Source: CAZFLD01 sp964519835
Lineage (GTDB): Bacteria; Spirochaetota; Spirochaetia; DSM-27196; CAZFLD01
Reading direction: 5' to 3'
Assembly (NCBI GenBank): GCA_964519835.1
Contig: CAZFLD010000011.1
Location: 1 to 64,000 of the forward strand
Length of the DNA stretch: 64,000 nucleotides
This document shows positions 41,019 to 47,790 of this stretch, piece by piece. The notes beneath the pieces are model-generated. The model saw only the letters and a program-made list of their open reading frames with translations. It made no database searches and had not been told where the DNA came from. Position numbers and translations under genes: made by a program. Every line of letters begins with the position of its first letter. The stretch's first letter is position 1.

Positions 41019-42992
41019 ATGGGTTCTACGGAGTTCAAGAGGTACCACATCGAGGGTCTCGACTGCGCCAATTGCGCAAACGACAGTAAAGCAGCCCCGC
41101 GCCGCAAGAATCTGTGGCGCATCGGTCGCTTCGGATTCGCTTTGGTCCTAACCACCCTTGGCGTGATCTTCCAAGACACTCTGCAAGACACTCCGCTTCA
41201 GCTCGCCGAGTACGCGGTTTTCCTCACGGCCTACGTGCTCGTTGGATGGTCGGTCTTGTACAAGGCGGCACAAAACATCGTCCGCGGTCGAGTGTTCGAC
41301 GAGATGTTCTTGATGAGTATCGCCACCCTCGGTGCAATTGTTATCCACGAGTTGGCGGAGGCGGTGGCGGTGATGCTTTTCTATTCCGTCGGCGAGTACG
41401 TGCAAGATCTCGCCGTAGACCGCTCCCGCCGCTCGATCTCATCGCTTATGGACCTACGACCGGACTTCGCTCGCCTGGTGACGAGCGACGGCACCAATGA
41501 GGTCGAACCTGAGGCGGTTACGGTCGGGCAAACAATCGAGGTGCACGCGGGCGAACGGGTTGCCCTCGACGGCGAGGTCGTAAGCGGGTTTACGGCCGTG
41601 GATACCTCCGCCCTCACCGGCGAGTCGGTACCACGTACGGTGGAAATAGGTGACTCGGTACTCGCAGGCTTTATCAACGCGGGCGGAACCATCCGGGTCC
41701 GTGTCGCAAAGCCGTTTTCCGAGTCGTCGGTCTCTCGGATCATAGAGCTGGTGGAGGATTCCGCCGCGCGTAAGGCGCCGACGGAGCGCTTTGTCTCACG
41801 CCTTGCGGCGGTTTACACGCCAATCGTCGTGGGCATCGCCGCCACAATTGCGTTTTTGCCGCCGCTTTTTGTGCCCGGAGCAACCCTTGGCGAGTGGGTG
41901 TATCGAGCCCTGGTGATGCTGGTTATCTCCTGTCCCTGCGCTCTTGTTGTCTCTATTCCGCTAGGCTACTTCGGCGGCATCGGCGGTGCGTCGCGCAACG
42001 GCATCTTGGTGAAGGGAGCCAACTATCTCGATACCCTTCTGGATGTTTCGACGGTCGTGATGGACAAGACCGGTACCCTTACACACGGCACCTTTACAGT
42101 CATTCACACCGAGACACGCAACGGCTACACACCACAAGAGGTCTTACGCTTGGCCGCTCTCTCCGAATCACACTCCACCCACCCCATCGCCACATCCATT
42201 CGCGCGGCGTACAAGAAAAGCACGGAAACAGGCCCGCCCGGAGCGCCGGATGAACAGGCCGTTACGGAAGTCCACGAGGAGAGGGGCTTTGGCGTTATTG
42301 CAACCGTCGGCGGAACCACGGTGGTTGCCGGCAGTGACAGACTCCTGCACCGCGAAAACATCGACCACGGAGACTGCGACGCGGAGGGAACGGTCGTCTA
42401 CGTTGCTGTCGACGGTCGGTACATGGGCTACATCGTTATCTCCGATGAGATAAAGGAGGGCGCCACGGAAGCGGTAGCGGAGCTCAAGTCCCTCGGCGTG
42501 GAAAGGATCGTTATGCTCACGGGTGACAACAAGACAATCGCGCAGCGTGTCGCTCAGAAAACGTCGATCGACACCTACTTCGCTGAGCTGTTACCCGAGG
42601 AGAAGGTCGCCAAGGTCGAGGAGCTTGTCGGCACCCTCCCTAAGGGCAAGAAAGTCGCCTTTGTGGGAGACGGAATCAATGACGCACCCGTGTTGATGCG
42701 CGCGGATGTGGGCATAGCCATGGGAGCAATGGGCTCCGACGCCGCGATCGAGGCCGCCGATGTGGTCCTTATGGACGACAAGCCCGTCGGGGTGGCGAAC
42801 TCGATTCGCTTGGCCCGGAAAACCAGGGCGGTCGTAATCCAGAATATCGTCCTGGCCCTATTGGTAAAGGTCGTATTTTTGACCATGGGGGCGTTAGGCA
42901 TCGCAACGATGTGGGAGGCGGTTATCGCCGACATGGGAACCTCGCTCTTAGCGGTGTTCAACGCCACACGAACCCTCCGGGCGCTCCGCTAG
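41019..42992 (+). CDS. P1B-type Cd/Zn/Pb-exporting ATPase with stub HMA domain
   Basis: The core is complete: CPC metal-binding motif in transmembrane helix 6 (residues 305-307), phosphorylation site DKTGT (Asp349), SESHSTHP with the HP motif, and GDGINDAPV. The C-terminal helices run to the end (VVFLTMGALGIATMWEAVIA). The N-terminal heavy-metal-associated domain is reduced to its metal loop, GLDCANCA (Cys16, Cys19). It is followed immediately by a basic linker and the first membrane helix, so about 50 residues of the domain are gone. ATPase activity may persist, since HMA domains are often regulatory. It is the second gene of the cadC-like operon. Confidence 0.92.
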   Translation: MGSTEFKRYHIEGLDCANCANDSKAAPRRKNLWRIGRFGFALVLTTLGVIFQDTLQDTPLQLAEYAVFLTAYVLVGWSVLYKAAQNIVRGRVFDEMFLMSIATLGAIVIHELAEAVAVMLFYSVGEYVQDLAVDRSRRSISSLMDLRPDFARLVTSDGTNEVEPEAVTVGQTIEVHAGERVALDGEVVSGFTAVDTSALTGESVPRTVEIGDSVLAGFINAGGTIRVRVAKPFSESSVSRIIELVEDSAARKAPTERFVSRLAAVYTPIVVGIAATIAFLPPLFVPGATLGEWVYRALVMLVISCPCALVVSIPLGYFGGIGGASRNGILVKGANYLDTLLDVSTVVMDKTGTLTHGTFTVIHTETRNGYTPQEVLRLAALSESHSTHPIATSIRAAYKKSTETGPPGAPDEQAVTEVHEERGFGVIATVGGTTVVAGSDRLLHRENIDHGDCDAEGTVVYVAVDGRYMGYIVISDEIKEGATEAVAELKSLGVERIVMLTGDNKTIAQRVAQKTSIDTYFAELLPEEKVAKVEELVGTLPKGKKVAFVGDGINDAPVLMRADVGIAMGAMGSDAAIEAADVVLMDDKPVGVANSIRLARKTRAVVIQNIVLALLVKVVFLTMGALGIATMWEAVIADMGTSLLAVFNATRTLRALR

Positions 42993-43021
42993 TTTTCGTC
43001 GCTTACGTAGTTTTCGTCGCT

Positions 43022-43050
43022 CGAGACCGTCATCCGGTCCTCGTTTTTTT
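43022..43050 (+). terminator. Rho-independent terminator after the P1B ATPase gene
   Basis: CGAGACCG (43022-43029) pairs with CGGTCCTCG (43035-43043) with one bulged base and a 5-base loop. Seven T follow. It lies about 30 bases after the stop and ends the cadC-like operon. A direct repeat of TAGTTTTCGTCGCT precedes it. Confidence 0.8.
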
Positions 43051-43143
43051 CTTCGACCCGAGGACCACGCATTTGACGTTGCTGTAGCCGGAGTGGCCGC
43101 GTTGAGGTGGCGCTGGAGCGGCCGGCGGCCTTTTTGTGGAAGC

Positions 43144-43926
43144 CTATAGTTTGCGGGCGATGTAAAAGCCGTAGCTAAAGGCGGCGCCGAACCGTTTGTA
43201 CAGGGCGATCTCGGTCTTGGTTCCTTCTACAATCGCCTCAGCCTCCGCGCTGTTGCCATGGCGGCATAAAAAGGGTTCGAACTCCGCCTGGAGCGGCTTG
43301 TAGAACTCGTCCATCCAACAGCTCGCCGGGAGCGCGAAGTAGCCAAGTGGTGAGTAGCCGGCTTCCTCGAGTACGGCGATCTTTGCCGCGGCCGTGTCCA
43401 CTTCCGGGTACTCGGTCTCCCAGTGACTCCGAATGACATCGGGAGGGTTGGGTCTGATCCAGGTGAGTTCGGAAACGCCGAGTATGCCGCCGGGCTTTAG
43501 GAACCTTCGCCAACCAACAACACCGGCCTTGAACCCCATGATGTAGATCGCTCCCTCGGACCAGATCACATCAAGCTCTTCGTCGCCAAAAGGCAATGCA
43601 TCCATCGCCGCAACTTTGGTCTCTACTCGGTGTTTGAGACGGCGCTTGTCAGCTTGCGCGTCGAGGACCTTCAAAAACTCTTCGGAAAGGTCGACGGCGG
43701 TCACTTCTGCGTCGAGCGCCTCGGCAATGACAAGTGTCGAGGCACCTGTGCCACAGCCGACGTCCGCAATGCAAAAGGGGCGCCCGCCGCCGGAGACCTC
43801 ACCGGGGCGGTTGCCGCGGCTGCAAATCCCCGCCGGCTCCAGGGCCAGGAGGGTAGTCTCTGCGCTTCCGGGACCCTGCCGCGGAACACGTCGGTAGAGG
43901 TCCACGATAAGACTAAACTGATCCAT
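43144..43926 (-). CDS. SAM-dependent methyltransferase, class I
   Basis: Motif I (IADVGCGTGASTLVIAEAL), the acidic end of strand beta2 (VTAVDLSEEFLKVLDAQA) and the post-motif GAIYIMGFKAGVVGWRRFLK PGG are characteristic of UbiE/Ubiquinone-type small-molecule methyltransferases. The protein has 260 residues from ATG 43926. The C-terminal half carries the substrate cap (LPASCWMDEFYKPLQAEFEP). It lies alone between two metal-resistance clusters. The substrate is unknown; nothing in the sequence points specifically to metal or metalloid methylation. Confidence 0.9.
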   Translation of the reverse strand: MDQFSLIVDLYRRVPRQGPGSAETTLLALEPAGICSRGNRPGEVSGGGRPFCIADVGCGTGASTLVIAEALDAEVTAVDLSEEFLKVLDAQADKRRLKHRVETKVAAMDALPFGDEELDVIWSEGAIYIMGFKAGVVGWRRFLKPGGILGVSELTWIRPNPPDVIRSHWETEYPEVDTAAAKIAVLEEAGYSPLGYFALPASCWMDEFYKPLQAEFEPFLCRHGNSAEAEAIVEGTKTEIALYKRFGAAFSYGFYIARKL

Positions 43927-44043
43927 GACCACACACAGTAATCGGCAAAGGAGTCTACAACAAGGCGAGGTATTACCGGCGGATGTTCCGGTAAGGAAAT
44001 CGAGTCAACGCGCGTCCGGTCCACCGAGGTGTGGGGGCGATCC

Positions 44044-44775
44044 TCACGCTCGGCGTTTCCGCGGTGGCCGGGGAGCAGCGAGCTTACGGACGTCGGCCGG
44101 CACCTCTGCATTGTCGAGCCACTCGTCAACGACGGCGCTGTCGATGCGTCGGAGGTCGCGGGCATGGTTTCCTACCGAGCGACGGACGTAGGCCGACTTG
44201 TCCACGGCAAGTGCGCGAACAGTCTCAAAGTAGTTCAGCGAGTGCTCGGCATCGACGGCAAGTCGGCCGCTCCACGGCAGTACCAGCCGAGTGCCCTCGC
44301 TTGCCAAACGGCGGACGTGGAAGCTTTCGCTTTCGACCCAGCGGCGGATCACGGCCAGTATCTCCGTCGGGCGTGCCTCGATAAACCGCCGCACGGCAAA
44401 CTCTGCCGTGCCACGCTGAGTCAGCTCTTCGAGTGCCGCTACTGCGGTCTCAGGGTGATCTAGATGATAATGCGTCCAATAGGCGGCGAGTGGGAGCATC
44501 CAATAGCCGTCGTTGAAAACCTGCCCCTCGGGGCCAAGGGGCTCCGGTAGGACCCGGCGCATGATGTCCCACGCCGACTCGGCCTCCGAAGGTAAAACGG
44601 CCCCGAGTCCCCGGCCAATCGCATCGACTCGTTCCATCAGTTTTTTGGCGGTGAGGGGGCTCACGGAAGACGTAAAGGCATCGACGTCAAATTCAACATC
44701 AACCGATCGAAACATGCCGGCGATTCTTTCGACAAGCTCGTCGCCGAAGTATTGGGTCAGACTACCCTCGGGCAT
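44044..44775 (-). CDS. AlkC/AlkD-like DNA alkylation repair protein (HEAT-like)
   Basis: The start at 44775 is chosen for AAGAGGTGCAAAG ATG; the frame extends further upstream without support. The 243 residues are entirely helical repeats. The diagnostic segment IRRWVESESFHVRRLASEGT RLVLPW is shared by AlkC-type base excision proteins, followed by VRRSVGNHARDLRRIDSAVV. These enzymes remove alkylated purines from DNA. The C-terminus is basic (RPPRKRRA). It is monocistronic, between the methyltransferase gene and the copper operon. Confidence 0.85.
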   Translation of the reverse strand: MPEGSLTQYFGDELVERIAGMFRSVDVEFDVDAFTSSVSPLTAKKLMERVDAIGRGLGAVLPSEAESAWDIMRRVLPEPLGPEGQVFNDGYWMLPLAAYWTHYHLDHPETAVAALEELTQRGTAEFAVRRFIEARPTEILAVIRRWVESESFHVRRLASEGTRLVLPWSGRLAVDAEHSLNYFETVRALAVDKSAYVRRSVGNHARDLRRIDSAVVDEWLDNAEVPADVRKLAAPRPPRKRRA

Positions 44776-45023
44776 CTTTGCACCTCTTGTGTTCTCACAA
44801 CTCACCGGCCGGCTCGCCGTTATTCCATTCTGATCAACAAGCTTTGGACCGGTTCGATAACGGCCGGCCCGGGCGTTGGGTTCCGGCGATATCCCGCGCA
44901 TCACCACGGCCGTGGGACTGGAGACCGGCCCCGTGATAGCCGTGATTAGCATTTCGGAAAGCGAGTTGTTAATCAACGCCGCGTTGGTGATGTGACAAGG
45001 CGCTCCACCACACGGCGGGCCAC

Positions 45024-45079
45024 TTGCACCTCACTCAGAACGGAAGTATCTTTGTCTATATAGGGTAGGGGGGTATACT
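45024..45079 (+). promoter_or_regulatory. Promoter and CsoR operator of the copper operon
   Basis: TTGCAC (45024-45029) and TATCTT (45047-45052) are spaced by 17 bases. Between the predicted start and the gene lies a pseudo-palindromic GTATACC-type element: on the plus strand TATAGGGTAGGGGGGTATAC (about 45058-45077), the G/C-tract form of CsoR operators. The AGGGGGG within it could double as ribosome site for the ATG at 45080. Confidence 0.7.
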
Positions 45080-45382
45080 ATGTCGGTCGAGCAAGCAAAC
45101 AAGACAAAAAAGGCACATCACCCGTATGCCACCAAGGAAAACATGGTGCGCAGGCTCAATCGAATCGAGGGGCAGGTCCGGGGCCTTGCCCGCATGATCA
45201 ACGAAGACGTGTACTGCGACGACATCTTGCACCAGTTTGCCAGCGTGCAAGCTGCGATCGACGGTGTTAAGCGGACTCTGCTCGATGCCCACGTGCGTAG
45301 CTGCGTCGTGGAACAAATCGCCGAAGGTCGCCTCGAGGTTGTCGATGAGCTTATGGCCACAATCGGCAAGCTGTCGCGATAG
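45080..45382 (+). CDS. csoR: CsoR-family copper-sensing repressor
   Basis: This 100-residue all-helical DUF156 protein has RRLNRIEGQVRGLARMINED near the N-terminus. The Cu(I) ligand set is Cys46 (VYCDDIL), His71 and Cys75 (AHVRSCV), spaced as in CsoR. Cu(I) binding releases DNA and induces copper export. It is the first gene of an operon with copA and copZ, 11 bases before copA. The GC-tract operator just upstream supports autoregulation. Confidence 0.94.
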   Translation: MSVEQANKTKKAHHPYATKENMVRRLNRIEGQVRGLARMINEDVYCDDILHQFASVQAAIDGVKRTLLDAHVRSCVVEQIAEGRLEVVDELMATIGKLSR

Positions 45383-45393
45383 GAGGAAGAAAC

Positions 45394-47394
45394 GTGGAGA
45401 TTCTCCAACTCGATGTAAAGGGGATGACTTGTGCCTCATGCGTTGCGCACGTGGAAAAGGGAATAAAAAAGACAAACGGTGCTCAGAGGGCAACCGTGAA
45501 CCTGGCCGACGGCCGCGCCACGGTTTCCTACGACCCTGCGCTCACCTCGTCTAAGGATATCATCTCGGCAATTCGCGCGGCGGGTTATGACGCCGGCCTT
45601 GCCGAGGACCGCGCCAAGTCGGAGGCCGACCGCGTTGCACACGAGCGGCGATTGCGGACCCAGGTTATCGTTGCCTCCGTTCTGACCGCGCCCCTTTTGG
45701 TATCAATGCTCCCGATGCTCTTGGGCATCGAAGCGCTGATGTTCCTTCACAACCCGATCTTGCAGCTCGCTTTTGCCACTCCGGTGCAGTTTGTTCTCGG
45801 CTTTCGATTCTACAAGGCCGCCGCGCGGACCATCCGGGCCGGCGCACCGGGCATGGATGTGCTCGTGGCCATAGGAACAACGGCGGCGTTTGGTTTTAGC
45901 ATCTACAGCGGGTTTTTTGCCGACCATACGATGGGTCTCTACTTCGAGGCCTCCGCCGTGATCATCACCCTGGTGCTGTTGGGCCGCTACCTGGAGAGCA
46001 AGGCAAAAGCCAAGACATCCGAGGCGTTGCGGAAGCTCATGGACCTGCAGCCGGCGCGCGCGACCGTTGTACAAAACGGCACAACTGTTGTGTTTGACCT
46101 AGCGAAGGTCGTGAAGGGCGATATCGTGTTGGTGCGGCCCGGGGAAAAGGTCCCCGTCGACGGGAGCATCGTCGACGGCAACACCGCGATAGATGAAAGC
46201 ATGATCAGCGGCGAGAGCATGCCGGTAGAGAAGACCGTGGGCGACACCGTGGTCGGGGGATCGGTCAATCAGTTTGGTGCAATCTCGATCCGCGCCGAGC
46301 GGCTCGGGAACGAATCGGTTCTCGCCCGGATCGTGGCAGCCGTGGAGGAGGCGCAGGCATCAAAGGCGCCGGTGCAGCGTCTGGCCGACCGCATAGCCGC
46401 GGTCTTTGTGCCTGTGGTGTTGGGTGTTGCCGCCGTGACGTTTGTGGTGCACCTGCTGACCGGGGGCGAGCTCGAGGCTGCGTTGATCCCGGCGGTTGCC
46501 GTCCTGGTGATTGCCTGTCCCTGCGCGCTGGGGTTGGCCACGCCGACCGCTCTTATGGTTGCCTCCGGCGTTGGCGCCGGACGGGGCATTCTCTTTCGTG
46601 ACGGCGAGGCCCTGCAGCGACTCGCCGGGGTGGACACAGTGGTGTTCGACAAGACCGGAACGCTCACAGAGGGCCGCCCGCGAGTATCTACCATCACCCC
46701 AATGTCCGGCGTGGTCGGCCCGGTCGGTCTAGATCTCCTTCAGATTGCCGCCTCCCTCGAGCAGGCTTCTGAACACCCCGTGGGGCGGGCGATAGTCGAG
46801 GCTGCGGCGGACCGCGGCCTGTCGCTTTTGAACTGCACTGAATTTCGGGCCGTTCCCGGTAAGGGCATCTCCGGAACGGTGGACGGCCGGGAGTTCAAGA
46901 TCGGAACACCACGCTTCCTATCGGCGTCGGGCGTCGGCGTAGAGCAGGCACAGGATAAGGTCTCGGCGCTCGAGTCACAGGGTCAAACCGTTGTGGTCCT
47001 CGCCCGTGATTCCGAACCCCTCGCGGTCATTGCCATTTCCGACAAGGCACGCAAAACTTCAGAGGAGGGCGTTAGGCTGCTCAAGGATATGGGCAAGACG
47101 GTCTACATGATAAGCGGCGACAACACGCGTACCGCCAATGCAGTGGCACGGGAGCTCGGAATCGACCATGTCATGGCCGAAGTGCTTCCCGAAAAAAAGG
47201 CCTCGAAAGTCGAGGAGCTCCGTAGTGGCGGGGCCACGGTTCTTATGGTAGGCGACGGCATCAACGACGCCCCCGCGCCGGCAACAGCCGACGTGGGGAT
47301 GGCTATGGGAACCGGCACGGATATAGCCATGGAGGCAGGAACGGTCACGCTTATGCGCCCGGATATTCGCGAGGTATCGGCGGCGGCGGGCTAG
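45394..47394 (+). CDS. copA: Cu(I)-exporting P1B ATPase CopA, C-terminally truncated
   Basis: It starts at GTG 45394 after AGGAGGAAGAAAC. One N-terminal HMA domain (GMTCASC, Cys13/Cys16) leads into the membrane region with the CPC motif (residues 375-377). DKTGT (Asp419), SEHPVG and GDGINDAPA (from 620) follow. After IAMEAGTVTLMRPDIREVSA the frame ends at an amber codon (47392-47394). The next two transmembrane helices of CopA are not present in full. Helix 7 is deleted, while helix 8 (SPAIAGAAMALSSVSVVLNS) continues in the same frame just after the stop. Helices 7 and 8 normally complete the Cu(I) site, so activity is doubtful. Confidence 0.92.
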   Translation: MEILQLDVKGMTCASCVAHVEKGIKKTNGAQRATVNLADGRATVSYDPALTSSKDIISAIRAAGYDAGLAEDRAKSEADRVAHERRLRTQVIVASVLTAPLLVSMLPMLLGIEALMFLHNPILQLAFATPVQFVLGFRFYKAAARTIRAGAPGMDVLVAIGTTAAFGFSIYSGFFADHTMGLYFEASAVIITLVLLGRYLESKAKAKTSEALRKLMDLQPARATVVQNGTTVVFDLAKVVKGDIVLVRPGEKVPVDGSIVDGNTAIDESMISGESMPVEKTVGDTVVGGSVNQFGAISIRAERLGNESVLARIVAAVEEAQASKAPVQRLADRIAAVFVPVVLGVAAVTFVVHLLTGGELEAALIPAVAVLVIACPCALGLATPTALMVASGVGAGRGILFRDGEALQRLAGVDTVVFDKTGTLTEGRPRVSTITPMSGVVGPVGLDLLQIAASLEQASEHPVGRAIVEAAADRGLSLLNCTEFRAVPGKGISGTVDGREFKIGTPRFLSASGVGVEQAQDKVSALESQGQTVVVLARDSEPLAVIAISDKARKTSEEGVRLLKDMGKTVYMISGDNTRTANAVARELGIDHVMAEVLPEKKASKVEELRSGGATVLMVGDGINDAPAPATADVGMAMGTGTDIAMEAGTVTLMRPDIREVSAAAG

Positions 47395-47565
47395 TTGAGC
47401 CCGGCCATCGCGGGCGCGGCAATGGCCTTGAGCTCGGTGAGTGTTGTGCTCAACTCGCTAGGCATAAAGCGGTTTCGCCCCGCCCATGCAAAGGGGCAGA
47501 CGGCCCGCGGTACGCCGAGGCCCACGGTTGATACGCGCCTTGATACCAAGGCGGAGGAGAGCGCT
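47395..47565 (+). pseudogene. Detached C-terminal end of copA
   Basis: In frame with copA and directly behind its TAG codon, the sequence encodes SPAIAGAAMALSSVSVVLNS then LGIKRFRP, the last helix and terminus of a CopA protein. Comparison with typical CopA ends suggests that about 45 residues were deleted upstream and a stop formed at the junction. It is followed by a linker with no family features up to the copZ ribosome site. Confidence 0.8.
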
Positions 47566-47769
47566 ATGGAGCTTCAGATACGGGTCGACGGAATGAGCTG
47601 CAATCATTGCAAAGCCACCGTCGAGTCCGCCGCATCATCTGTGCCGACGGTCAAGTCGGCCGAGGTCGACCTGCAAGCAGGGATTCTCACGGTCGAGGTA
47701 CCCGCGGGTCTTGATGTAGACGCAAAGGTCAGGGAAGCGGTCAAAACCGCCGGGTACACCCCTGTGTAG
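47566..47769 (+). CDS. copZ: CopZ-like copper chaperone
   Basis: A good ribosome site (GGAGGAGAGCGCT ATG) precedes 67 residues forming one HMA domain: MELQIRVDGMSCNHCKATVE with Cu(I) ligands in MSCNHC. The beta-strands VKSAEVDLQAGILTVEVP follow, and it ends at YTPV. It carries Cu(I) to CopA or buffers it. It is the third gene of csoR-copA-copZ and is intact although copA is damaged. Convergent with the glycoside hydrolase operon, 21 bases away. Confidence 0.9.
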   Translation: MELQIRVDGMSCNHCKATVESAASSVPTVKSAEVDLQAGILTVEVPAGLDVDAKVREAVKTAGYTPV

Positions 47770-47790
47770 AGGCACGTTGCCGTTCGGAGC

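Noticed and set aside
47392..47394. Programmed amber readthrough or recoding in copA
   Set aside because: The frame does continue, but readthrough would still give a protein lacking helix 7. A deletion scar explains the stop more simply, and no recoding stem-loop is evident.
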